Part shown: positions 42,407 to 50,493 of the stretch, in pieces
Layout of the letters: each line of letters begins with the position of its first letter
Numbering within the stretch: the first letter of the stretch is position 1
Source of the DNA: Streptomyces sp. CC208A
GTDB taxonomy: Bacteria; Actinomycetota; Actinomycetes; Streptomycetales; Streptomycetaceae
Length of the DNA stretch: 64,000 bases
Direction of reading: 5' to 3'
NCBI RefSeq assembly: GCF_030010625.1
Contig: NZ_JASCXN010000002.1
Coordinates: 248,001 to 312,000, forward strand
Program-made: the position numbers and the translations under genes
Notes under the pieces: model-generated
What the model saw: only the letters and a program-made list of their open reading frames with translations
Databases searched by the model: none
What the model was told of the DNA's origin: nothing

Positions 42407-43482
42407 CAGCGGCCCTCGGACCCCGGACCGACGCCCGTCGGCACCACGACCCGTCGGTCCGGGGCTTCGCCAGTGACAACTACGCCGGCGTCCACCCGGA
42501 GGTCCTCGCCGCGATCGCCCTCGCCAACGAGGGCCACCAGGTCGCCTACGGCGAGGACGAGTACACCGACCACCTCCAGCGGATCATGCACAGCCACTTC
42601 GGCCCGCTGGCGGAGGCCTTCCCGGTCTTCAACGGCACCGGCGCGAACGTGACCGCCCTCCAGGCGCTCACCGACCGCTGGGGCGCCGTGATCTGCGCCG
42701 AGACCGCCCACATCAACGTGGACGAGGGCGGCGCGCCGGAGCGGATGGGCGGCCTCAAGCTGCTCACCGTGCCCACCCCGGACGGCAAGCTCACCCCCGA
42801 GCTGATCGACCGGCAGGCCTGGGGCTGGGAGGACGAGCACCGGGCGATGCCCCAGGTCGTCTCGATCACCCAGAACACCGAGCTGGGCACCGTCTACACC
42901 GTGGACGAGATCCGCGCCATCGTGGAGCACGCCCACTCCAAGGGCATGAAGGTGCACCTCGACGGCGCCCGGATAGCCAACGCCGCCGCCTCCCTCGACG
43001 TGCCGATGCGCGCCTTCACCAACGCGGTGGGCGTCGACGTCATCTCGTACGGCGGCACCAAGAACGGCATGATGTTCGGCGAGGCCGTGGTGGTCCTCAA
43101 CCCGGACGCCGTCAGCCACATGAAGCACCTGCGCAAGCTGTCCATGCAGCTCGCCTCCAAGATGCGCTTCGTGTCGGTGCAGCTGGAGGCGCTGCTCGCC
43201 AAGGACCTGTGGCTGCGCAACGCCCGGCACGCCAACGCGATGGCCCGCCGCCTCGCGGACGGCGTGCGCTCCCTGGACGGGGTGGAGATCCTCTACCCGG
43301 TGCAGGCCAACGCGGTCTTCGCGCGCCTCCCGCACGAGGTCAGCCGCCGGCTCCAGCGGCGCTTCCGCTTCTACTTCTGGGACGAGGCGGCCGGCGACGT
43401 GCGCTGGATGTGCTCCTTCGACACCACGGAGGAGGACGTCGACGCCTTCCTCCAGGCCCTGAAGGAAGAGCTGGCTCGCTGA
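42403..43482 (+). CDS. Threonine-aldolase-like PLP lyase
   Basis: A 359-aa PLP enzyme of the beta-eliminating lyase / low-specificity threonine aldolase type. It starts FASDNYAGVHPEVLAAI, has YGEDEYTDHLQ and FPVFNGTGANVTALQAL, the cofactor-binding His and Asp in VHLDGARIANAAAS, and the Schiff-base lysine in SYGGTKNGMMFGE. It would cleave beta-hydroxy amino acids to glycine and an aldehyde. The aldehyde or ketone could be a substrate of the co-transcribed dehydrogenase, which is an inference from coupling. Confidence 0.9.
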   Translation: MTAALGPRTDARRHHDPSVRGFASDNYAGVHPEVLAAIALANEGHQVAYGEDEYTDHLQRIMHSHFGPLAEAFPVFNGTGANVTALQALTDRWGAVICAETAHINVDEGGAPERMGGLKLLTVPTPDGKLTPELIDRQAWGWEDEHRAMPQVVSITQNTELGTVYTVDEIRAIVEHAHSKGMKVHLDGARIANAAASLDVPMRAFTNAVGVDVISYGGTKNGMMFGEAVVVLNPDAVSHMKHLRKLSMQLASKMRFVSVQLEALLAKDLWLRNARHANAMARRLADGVRSLDGVEILYPVQANAVFARLPHEVSRRLQRRFRFYFWDEAAGDVRWMCSFDTTEEDVDAFLQALKEELAR

Positions 43483-43504
43483 GCCCCTGAACGTCTGCAT
43501 GAAT

Positions 43505-43545
43505 ATGCGGTCGAGTGGAAAAAGATTGACTCCACTCGGCCGCAT
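43505..43545 (+). terminator. 15-bp stem-loop after the DUF6421 operon
   Basis: ATGCGG-T-CGAGTGGA pairs with TCCACTCG-G-CCGCAT (one T-G wobble) around the 11-base loop AAAAGATTGAC. It follows the lyase stop by 22 bases and is a good intrinsic terminator, yet its loop and 3' arm also carry the next gene's -35 box. Confidence 0.65.
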
Positions 43546-43554
43546 TCCTATGCT
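43526..43554 (+). promoter_or_regulatory. Near-consensus promoter giving a leaderless transcript
   Basis: TTGACT, 17 bases, then TATGCT is one of the best sigma-70-type matches in the window. Transcription should start at about 43561-43563, and the transglutaminase ATG is at 43563. No Shine-Dalgarno sequence lies between, so a leaderless mRNA is predicted. Confidence 0.65.
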
Positions 43555-43562
43555 TTCAATCC

Positions 43563-44159
43563 ATGGAACTCGTTCGGCAGACCCCCGACATTTCCGCCTA
43601 TGTGGCCGCAAGCGAAGCGGTCGACCTCGATCATCCGCTGGTGCAGGAGACCGCCGACCGCCTGTGGAGCGTGCACCCCGACGCATACGCATACGCGAAA
43701 GCGGCCTACGAGTTCGTGCGGGACGCCATCCCGCACTCCGCCGACTCCGGCGACCAGCGGGTGTCCTGGCGTGCCTCCGAGGTCCTGGCCACCCGCAACG
43801 GCATCTGTGTCTCCAAGTCGCACGCCCTCGCCGCGCTGCTGCGGGCCCGCTCCCTCCCCACGGCCTTCTGCTACCAGCGGCTCACCGAGGAGGGTGCCGA
43901 CCCGATGGTCCACGGGCTCGTCGCCGTGAAGCTGCCCGGGATGAGCCGGTGGGCGCGACAGGACCCGCGAGGAAACAAGGCGGGGGTCGACGCGCGGTTC
44001 TCCCTGGAGGAGGAGCGGCTGGCCTGGCCCGTTCGACCGGAGTTCAGCGAAGTGGACTACCCGGTACTCTATGCTGAACCTCACCCGGTCGTCCTGAAGG
44101 CCCTGCAGGAAGCTGTGGACCGGACCCATCTCTGGAAGACGTTCCCCACCGAACTCTGA
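43563..44159 (+). CDS. Transglutaminase-like protein
   Basis: A 198-aa protein with the transglutaminase/protease fold. The catalytic cysteine is in LATRNGICVSKSHALAALLRA (about residue 83), the histidine in DPMVHGLVAVKLPG and the aspartate in WARQDPRGNK. Bacterial members of this small class are often proteases or of unknown activity. The codon directly follows a strong promoter with no ribosome binding site. The B3/B4-domain gene starts 10 bases after its stop, so the two are probably one transcript. Confidence 0.88.
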   Translation: MELVRQTPDISAYVAASEAVDLDHPLVQETADRLWSVHPDAYAYAKAAYEFVRDAIPHSADSGDQRVSWRASEVLATRNGICVSKSHALAALLRARSLPTAFCYQRLTEEGADPMVHGLVAVKLPGMSRWARQDPRGNKAGVDARFSLEEERLAWPVRPEFSEVDYPVLYAEPHPVVLKALQEAVDRTHLWKTFPTEL

Positions 44160-44169
44160 ACGGCGGACC

Positions 44170-44862
44170 ATGACCCTCACGCTCACCGTCTCCGACGAGG
44201 TGCGCGCCCTCGTCCCCGGCTTCACCCACCTCGCCGTCGAGGCCCGCGGACTCGTCAACGGCCCCAGCGACGCCACCAGCTCGGCGCTCCTCGACGAGGC
44301 CGCCGGCCGGCTCGCGGCACGCCTCGACGGCCGCACCCCGGACCAGGACCCCCACGTCGCCGCCTGGCGCGCCGCGTACACCGCCTTCGGCGCCAAGCCC
44401 TCCCGCACCCGCAACTCCGCCGAGGCGCTCGCCCGGCGCGCCCTCGCCGACGGCGGGCTGCCCCGCGTCAACCGGCTCGTCGACGCCTACAACGCGATCA
44501 GCGTCGCCCACCTCGTCCCCGTCGGCGGTGAGGACCTGAACCGCATCCAGGGCGGCATGCGGCTCGTCCGGGCCACCGGTGAGGAGGAGTTCGTCACCGT
44601 CTCCGGCGGCGAGGAGACCGTGGAGCACCCCGAGCCGGGCGAGATCGTCTGGTGCGACGAGCAGGGCGTCACCTGCCGCCGCTGGAACTGGCGCCAGGGG
44701 CCGCGCACCCGCATCGACGACGACACCACCGACGCCCTCTTCCTCCTGGAGTCCCTGACCCCCATGACCCGCGGGGAACTGCTCGCCGCGGGGGAGGAAC
44801 TCGCCGAGGCGATCCTGAAGGTCAGCCCCGGGGCGCGGATCACCGTCCGCGACCCCGAGTGA
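44170..44862 (+). CDS. B3/B4 domain-containing protein
   Basis: A 230-aa stand-alone version of the B3/B4 domain of phenylalanyl-tRNA synthetase beta chain. It shows WRAAYTAFGAKPSRTRNSAEAL, RVNRLVDAYNAISVAHLVPVGG and EIVWCDEQGVTCRRWNWRQG. In synthetases this domain edits mischarged tRNA. Free-standing copies are thought to deacylate tRNA or bind aminoacyl ligands, but this is not proven. It follows the transglutaminase-like gene by 10 bases. Confidence 0.88.
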   Translation: MTLTLTVSDEVRALVPGFTHLAVEARGLVNGPSDATSSALLDEAAGRLAARLDGRTPDQDPHVAAWRAAYTAFGAKPSRTRNSAEALARRALADGGLPRVNRLVDAYNAISVAHLVPVGGEDLNRIQGGMRLVRATGEEEFVTVSGGEETVEHPEPGEIVWCDEQGVTCRRWNWRQGPRTRIDDDTTDALFLLESLTPMTRGELLAAGEELAEAILKVSPGARITVRDPE

Positions 44863-44869
44863 GCGGACG

Positions 44870-45595
44870 CTACTTCCCGGCCGCCTTCAGCTGCTCCGGG
44901 GTCGGCGCCGTGCCGCCCAGGTGCGCCGGGATCCACCAGGTGTCCCCGGCGTCCTTCGGGCGCACCGGATAGGCGCGCTGCGCGGCCTCCAGGAGCTCCT
45001 GGACGCGCTCGCGCAGCCGCCGGGTGATCGCCCCCGCGTACTGGTCGGCGGGGGCCTCCACGGGCTCCCCGACCCGGATCGTCACCGGGATGTGGGCCCG
45101 CTTGAAGTTCCGCGGCTTCCCCTTCGTCCAGATCCGCTGCGTCCCCCACAGGGCCATGGGGATCAGCGGCACCCCGGCCTCCTGGGCGAGCCGGGCCGCG
45201 CCCGACTTGAAGCTCTTCAGCGTGAAGGACTGCGAGATGGTCGCCTCGGGGAAGACGCCCACGATCTCGCCCGCCCGCAGCGCCGCCAGGGCGTGCTGGT
45301 ACGCGTGCTCGCCCTGCGCCCGGTCCACCGGGATGTGCTTCATCGCCCGCATCAGCGGCCCGGAGACCTTGTGCCGGAAGACCGACTCCTTCGCCATGAA
45401 GCGCACCAGGCGCTTCTGCGGCAGCGCGGCGAGACCGTTGAAGACGAAGTCCAGGTAGCTGATGTGGTTGCTGACCAGGACGGCGCCGCCGGTCCGCGGG
45501 ATGTTCTCCGAACCCTGTGTGTCGATCTTGAGATCAAGCGCCTTGAACATGGTGAGCGCGGCACCGATCACCGGCCGGTACACGAGTTCTGCCAT
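44870..45595 (-). CDS. 1-acyl-glycerol-3-phosphate acyltransferase-like (PlsC family)
   Basis: A 241-aa membrane-associated acyltransferase. The HX4D-type motif appears as NHISYLDFVFNG (His-x-x-x-x-Asp), and the substrate motif as VGVFPEATISQSFTLKSFK. KHIPVDRAQGEHAYQHAL lies between them, and a final PLIPMALWGTQRIW block completes the four motifs. It would acylate lysophosphatidate during phospholipid synthesis. It is convergent with the B3/B4 gene, with only seven bases between stops. Confidence 0.9.
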   Translation of the reverse strand: MAELVYRPVIGAALTMFKALDLKIDTQGSENIPRTGGAVLVSNHISYLDFVFNGLAALPQKRLVRFMAKESVFRHKVSGPLMRAMKHIPVDRAQGEHAYQHALAALRAGEIVGVFPEATISQSFTLKSFKSGAARLAQEAGVPLIPMALWGTQRIWTKGKPRNFKRAHIPVTIRVGEPVEAPADQYAGAITRRLRERVQELLEAAQRAYPVRPKDAGDTWWIPAHLGGTAPTPEQLKAAGK

Positions 45596-45851
45596 GGGAG
45601 AGACACCCTTTCGTCCATGCCTTTTGGGAGGGCTCTCCCGGCGAAGTTACGCGGCCGTAGGTTTTCGGCTTTGGGCAGATCGTGCCGCATGTGGGCCGCC
45701 GTGACCAGTCCAGACGGCTTCGTACGGGGAGATTCTCGTCACTCGCGGTGGCCGTGGCGGGAATCGAACGGTGCCGTGCGACGCTGCTGGGAGAGGGAAG
45801 GCCCCGAGGAGAGGACCCCGGGGAGAAGGACGCGGGAACGGGGAAGCAAGG

Positions 45852-46286
45852 ATGACGGCGGACACCACGAAGCGGCTCGCCCTGGAACCGGTGGCCGGCG
45901 GACCGGTGGCCGGCGGACCGGTGGCCGGCGGACCGGTGGCCGGCCGGCCGGAAGCCGACCGGCCGGCGGTCGATGTGACGGAGCGGCTCGCCCCGGGGCT
46001 GCTCGGCGCCGGCCTGGGGGAGCGCGCCACCCTCGTGCAGTTCTCCAGCGCCTTCTGCCAGCCCTGCCGGGCCACCCGTCGCACCCTCGCCGAGGTGGCC
46101 GCCATGGTGCCGGGTGTGGCGCACGTCGAGATCGACGCCGAGGAGCGCCTCGGCCTCGTCCGCGCCCTCGGGATCACCCGTACCCCCACCGTCCTCGTCC
46201 TCGACGCGGACGGCCGGATCGTCCGGCGGGCCGCCGGACAGCCCCGCCGGGCCGACGTCATCGCGGCCCTCGGCCGCGCCCTGTGA
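45852..46286 (+). CDS. Thioredoxin-like protein with repetitive N-terminus
   Basis: A 144-aa protein with a C-terminal thioredoxin fold (residues 55-144): TLVQFSSAFCQPCRATRRTLAEVA, then VAHVEIDAEERLGLVRALGITRTPTVLVLDADG with the cis-proline. The redox pair is CQPC rather than CGPC. In front lies a flexible stretch of four VAGGP/VAGRP pentapeptides encoded by a 15-bp tandem repeat. The ATG at 45852 after GGGAAGCAAGG is used; the frame is open further upstream without a good start. It probably reduces disulfides in the cytoplasm. Confidence 0.85.
   Translation: MTADTTKRLALEPVAGGPVAGGPVAGGPVAGRPEADRPAVDVTERLAPGLLGAGLGERATLVQFSSAFCQPCRATRRTLAEVAAMVPGVAHVEIDAEERLGLVRALGITRTPTVLVLDADGRIVRRAAGQPRRADVIAALGRAL
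45888..45947 (+). repeat. 15-bp coding minisatellite in the thioredoxin-like gene
   Basis: Four tandem copies of CCGGTGGCCGGCGGA (the last is diverged at its end) encode the VAGGP repeats. The unit length keeps the reading frame, so copy-number changes would lengthen or shorten the linker without breaking the protein. Confidence 0.9.
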
Positions 46287-46341
46287 CCGGCCGCCGCCCG
46301 TCCCTGACGCGGTGACACATCTCCCACATGCCGGTACGCAC

Positions 46342-46371
46342 TTGACCGGGACCGTCACCCGTCGTCACTCT
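46342..46371 (+). promoter_or_regulatory. Candidate promoter of the leader peptide
   Basis: TTGACC, 18 bases, then CACTCT. The -35 is strong and the -10 weak. The expected start of transcription falls at or next to the GTG at 46378, which would make the leader peptide mRNA leaderless. Confidence 0.45.
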
Positions 46372-46377
46372 GACGGA

Positions 46378-46458
46378 GTGATCGGTGAACTCCTTCTCTA
46401 CGGCCGGGCCCACGTGGACCTGGGCCGCCACGCGAGCGCGCGCTGTCCGGGCTTCTGA
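46378..46458 (+). CDS. Putative cysteine-responsive leader peptide
   Basis: A 26-codon ORF reading VIGELLLYGRAHVDLGRHASARC plus a PGF tail. The core RxHVDLxRxASAxC matches the short 'putative leader peptide' family seen in actinobacteria upstream of sulfur-assimilation and related genes, where ribosome stalling at a cysteine codon controls the downstream gene. The single cysteine codon (TGT, an uncommon choice here) is four codons before the stop. It has no ribosome binding site, consistent with leaderless translation, and lies 46 bases before the flavin reductase gene. Confidence 0.7.
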   Translation: MIGELLLYGRAHVDLGRHASARCPGF

Positions 46459-46504
46459 CGCCCCCGGACCCCGCTCCACGCCGCCCCGCACGAAGGACAA
46501 CTCC

Positions 46505-47029
46505 ATGACGGTTTCGCCCGAGCTCCGTACCGTTCCCGCCATCGGCGCACCGAGATCCGCCTCGCCCGACCTGCTCCGCTCCGTCTTCCGCCGGCACGCC
46601 GCCGGCGTCGCCGTGATCACCGCCCACGGGGAGCGCCCCGTCGGTTTCACCGCCACCTCGCTCAACTCCGTCGCCGCCGACCCGCCGCTGATCTCCTTCG
46701 GCGTGGGCACCGGCTCCTCCAGCTGGCCCGTGGTGGCCGAGGCCGAGCACATCGGCGTGCACATACTCGGCGAGCACCAGGAGGAGCTCGCGGCCACCTT
46801 CGCGCGCAGCGGCGCCGACCGGTTCGCCGAGCCGACCCGCTGGAGCCGGGGCCCCGAGGGCGTGCCCGTCCTCGACGGCGTGCTGGCCTGGCTGGTCTGC
46901 CGGGTGGTGGCCCGGGTCCCCGCCGGCGACCACCGGATCGTGGTGGCCCAGGCGGTCGCGGGCGACCCCGACGGCGCGGGCCGTCCGCTGCTGTACCACC
47001 ATGGGCGCTTCAACGCGCTGCGCGACTGA
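46505..47029 (+). CDS. Flavin reductase family protein
   Basis: A 174-aa FMN-binding protein of the flavin reductase (HpaC/SsuE-like) family. It shows FRRHAAGVAVITAHGERPVGFT, the FMN-phosphate region TSLNSVAADPPLISFGVGTGSS, and the NADH-side end HRIVVAQAVAGDPDGAGRPLLYHHGRF. It supplies reduced flavin to a partner monooxygenase that is not in the window. The leader peptide upstream suggests expression rises when cysteine is short, which would fit a role in organosulfur use. The ATG at 46505 is preceded by GAAGGACAACTCC. Confidence 0.88.
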   Translation: MTVSPELRTVPAIGAPRSASPDLLRSVFRRHAAGVAVITAHGERPVGFTATSLNSVAADPPLISFGVGTGSSSWPVVAEAEHIGVHILGEHQEELAATFARSGADRFAEPTRWSRGPEGVPVLDGVLAWLVCRVVARVPAGDHRIVVAQAVAGDPDGAGRPLLYHHGRFNALRD

Positions 47030-47075
47030 GAGTTCCCGTGACGGCCGCGCTTCGCGCGTTGGCAAGGTCACATTG

Positions 47076-47091
47076 CTGAGCGCTTGCTCAG
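47076..47091. promoter_or_regulatory. TetR-like operator upstream of etfBA
   Basis: CTGAGC-GCTT-GCTCAG is a perfect dyad, flanked on both sides by GGTCAC. TTGCTC at 47084-47089 is followed after 17 bases by TGTACT, so the dyad overlaps the -35 of a plausible etf promoter. A second, imperfect dyad GAGTAA...TTGCTC lies 25 bases on. Confidence 0.5.
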
Positions 47092-47228
47092 TGGTCACGA
47101 ACTGGGTGTACTGACGAGTAATATTTTGCTCGGGGCGCCCGGCGTCCCGACCGGAAACCCGCCCTTCAGGCGCCTATGCTGCGAGCAACAAGGCAGCCCA
47201 GTTATGACGATGCAGTAGGAGAGCCGGC

Positions 47229-48014
47229 GTGAGCTTGAGGATCGTTGTCTGTGTGAAGTACGTGCCGGACGCCACTGGCGACCGGAAGTTCGCCGACGAC
47301 CTGACGGTCGACCGCGAGGACGTCGACGGCCTCCTTTCGGAGCTCGACGAGTACGCGGTCGAGCAGGCCCTGCAGATCGCCGAAGAGGCGGACGACGCCG
47401 AGGTCACGGTCCTCACCGTCGGCCCCGAGGACGCGCGCGACGCCCTGCGCAAGGCGCTCTCGATGGGCGCCGACAAGGCCGTCCACGTCGACGACGAGTC
47501 CATCCACGGTTCCGACGTCATGGCCACCTCGCTGGTGCTCGCCAAGGCGATCGAGAAGACCGGCTACGACCTGGTCATCGCCGGCATGGCCTCCACCGAC
47601 GGCACCATGGGCGTCCTCCCGGCGATCCTGGCCGAGCGCCTGGGCGTCCCGCAGGTCACCCTGCTCTCCGAGGTCAAGGTGGAGGACGGCAAGGTGACGG
47701 GCCGCCGTGACGGCGACACCGCCTCCGAGCAGCTGGAGGCCTCCCTCCCGGCCGTCGTCTCCGTGACCGACCAGTCGGGCGAGGCGCGCTACCCGTCCTT
47801 CAAGGGCATCATGGCCGCCAAGAAGAAGCCGGTCGAGGAGCTGGAGCTCGACGACCTGGACATCGACGAGGACGAGGTCGGCCTGGAGGGCTCCTGGACC
47901 GCCGTGGACTCCGCCGACGAGCGTCCGGCGCGCACGGCGGGCACGATCGTCAAGGACGAGGGCGAGGGCGGCAAGCAGCTGGCCGAGTACCTCGCGAGCC
48001 AGAAGTTCATCTAG
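47229..48014 (+). CDS. etfB: Electron transfer flavoprotein beta subunit
   Basis: A 261-aa AMP-binding subunit of the ETF heterodimer that carries electrons from acyl-CoA dehydrogenases to the respiratory chain. Typical stretches are LRIVVCVKYVPDATGDRKF, the nucleotide-binding GPEDARDALRKALSMGADKAV and the recognition-loop region ARYPSFKGIMAAKKKPVE, which contacts the dehydrogenases. AGGAGAGCCGGC precedes the GTG. It forms an operon with etfA 54 bases downstream. Confidence 0.95.
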   Translation: MSLRIVVCVKYVPDATGDRKFADDLTVDREDVDGLLSELDEYAVEQALQIAEEADDAEVTVLTVGPEDARDALRKALSMGADKAVHVDDESIHGSDVMATSLVLAKAIEKTGYDLVIAGMASTDGTMGVLPAILAERLGVPQVTLLSEVKVEDGKVTGRRDGDTASEQLEASLPAVVSVTDQSGEARYPSFKGIMAAKKKPVEELELDDLDIDEDEVGLEGSWTAVDSADERPARTAGTIVKDEGEGGKQLAEYLASQKFI

Positions 48015-48068
48015 GGCTCGCGCGAGCCGTACCGACCGCCCCTTTCGTTCGCAGGAGATTGAAGTCCC

Positions 48069-49031
<963 letters not shown>

Positions 49032-49107
49032 CGACCAGCGCTTCCGCAGGTCCAGAGGGCCGCACGGCGAGTTTCGCCGTGCGGCCCCCTGTCGTTTCGG
49101 ACAACCA

Positions 49108-49165
49108 TTGACGCAGGTCCCGGCGGACTACTAACTTCACCATACGGATTACTGATTCCGTGAAG
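49108..49165 (+). promoter_or_regulatory. Promoter and dyad upstream of the DUF6986 gene
   Basis: TTGACG (49108-49113) is followed after 18 bases by TAACTT (49132-49137). Just downstream, CTTCAC (49135-49140) and GTGAAG (49160-49165) face each other, with ACGGA/TCCGT nested inside, giving an imperfect dyad over the predicted start of transcription. Confidence 0.45.
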
Positions 49166-49187
49166 CGGAAAGTAGGAGGAGACTGGG

Positions 49188-50480
49188 ATGGGTCAGCAGG
49201 AGAAGGTGTCGACGAGCCTCGCGGGCGCGGTCAGCGAGGGCATCAGCTCCTCCCTCGCCGCGGTGGACGCCGAGCTCGACCGCCGCTACCCGGGCGACCC
49301 CGGCACCCGCCAGCCCGTCCACACCGTCTACGTCCCCGGCGACGCCTTCGCCGCCGACACCCTCCGCTCCTGGGGCGACCAGGCCCTCGCCGCGCTGGAC
49401 GAGCACGCCCCCGACGCCGCCTCCTTCGCCGCCGTCCTCGGCCTCTCCGACGCCCTCGCGGAGGACGTGTACGCGCGCGTGCGCGCCAAGCTGGAGCGCG
49501 AGCCGATCGAGGACCTGCGGGTCGACTTCGAGGACGGCTACGGGGGCACCGACGAGGACCGGCACGCGGCACGCGCCGCCCGCCTGATCTCGGAGGCGTA
49601 CGCCGGAGGCACCGCCGCCCCGTACATGGGCATCCGGATGAAGTGCATGGAGGCCGCCGTCCGCGACCGCGGCATCCGCACCACCGACGTCTTCCTCACC
49701 GGCCTCCTGGAGCACGGCGGCTTGCCCGACGGCCTCGTCCTCACCCTTCCCAAGGTCACCTACCCCGAGCAGGTCACCGCCTTCGTCCGGCTCCTGGAGG
49801 CCTTCGAGAAGGCCCACGGCCTCGACGTCGGCCGCCTCGGCTTCGAGATCCAGATCGAGACCAGCCAGGCCATCCTCGCCGCCGACGGCACCGCCACCGT
49901 CGCCCGCATGATCGACGCCGCCGAGGGCCGGGCCACCGGCCTCCACTACGGCACCTTCGACTACAGCGCCTGCCTCGGCGTCTCCGCCGCCTACCAGGCC
50001 AGCGACCACCCGGCCGCCGACCACGCCAAGGCGATCATGCAGGTCGCCGCCGCCGGCACCGGCGTACGCGTCTCCGACGGCTCCACCAACGTGCTCCCGG
50101 TCGGCTCCACCGCCCACGTCCACGAGGCGTGGAAGCTGCACTACGGGCTCACCCGCCGCGCCCTGGCCCGCGCCTACTACCAGGGCTGGGACATGCACCC
50201 GGGCCACCTCCCCACCCGCTACGCCGCCGTCTTCGCCTTCTACCGCGAGGGCTTCGAGACCGCCGCCAAGCGCCTCTCCGCCTACGCCAACCACGCGGGC
50301 GGCGACGTCATGGACGAGCCCGCCACCGCCAAGGCCCTCTCCTCCTACCTGCTGCGCGGCCTCCAGTGCGGCGCCCTCGACACCGCCGAGGTCGACGCCC
50401 TCACCGGCATGACCCGCGCCGCCCTGGAGCGCTTCGCCGCCCCGCGCCGCGGCGACCTCACCGCCAGTACGGACCGCTGA
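49188..50480 (+). CDS. DUF6986 aldolase/citrate-lyase-like protein
   Basis: A 430-aa protein related to the HpcH/HpaI and citrate lyase beta barrel. Metal- and substrate-binding acidic residues are in LRVDFEDGYGGTDEDRHAAR, FEIQIETSQAILAADG and ATGLHYGTFDYSACLGV. A final WDMHPGHLPTRYAAVFAFYR matches the CoA-lyase-type C-terminus. It could act on malyl- or 2-keto-acid substrates, but no activity is established. It lies 156 bases after etfA, with its own promoter candidate. Confidence 0.82.
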   Translation: MGQQEKVSTSLAGAVSEGISSSLAAVDAELDRRYPGDPGTRQPVHTVYVPGDAFAADTLRSWGDQALAALDEHAPDAASFAAVLGLSDALAEDVYARVRAKLEREPIEDLRVDFEDGYGGTDEDRHAARAARLISEAYAGGTAAPYMGIRMKCMEAAVRDRGIRTTDVFLTGLLEHGGLPDGLVLTLPKVTYPEQVTAFVRLLEAFEKAHGLDVGRLGFEIQIETSQAILAADGTATVARMIDAAEGRATGLHYGTFDYSACLGVSAAYQASDHPAADHAKAIMQVAAAGTGVRVSDGSTNVLPVGSTAHVHEAWKLHYGLTRRALARAYYQGWDMHPGHLPTRYAAVFAFYREGFETAAKRLSAYANHAGGDVMDEPATAKALSSYLLRGLQCGALDTAEVDALTGMTRAALERFAAPRRGDLTASTDR

Positions 50481-50493
50481 GTCCGACGGTACG

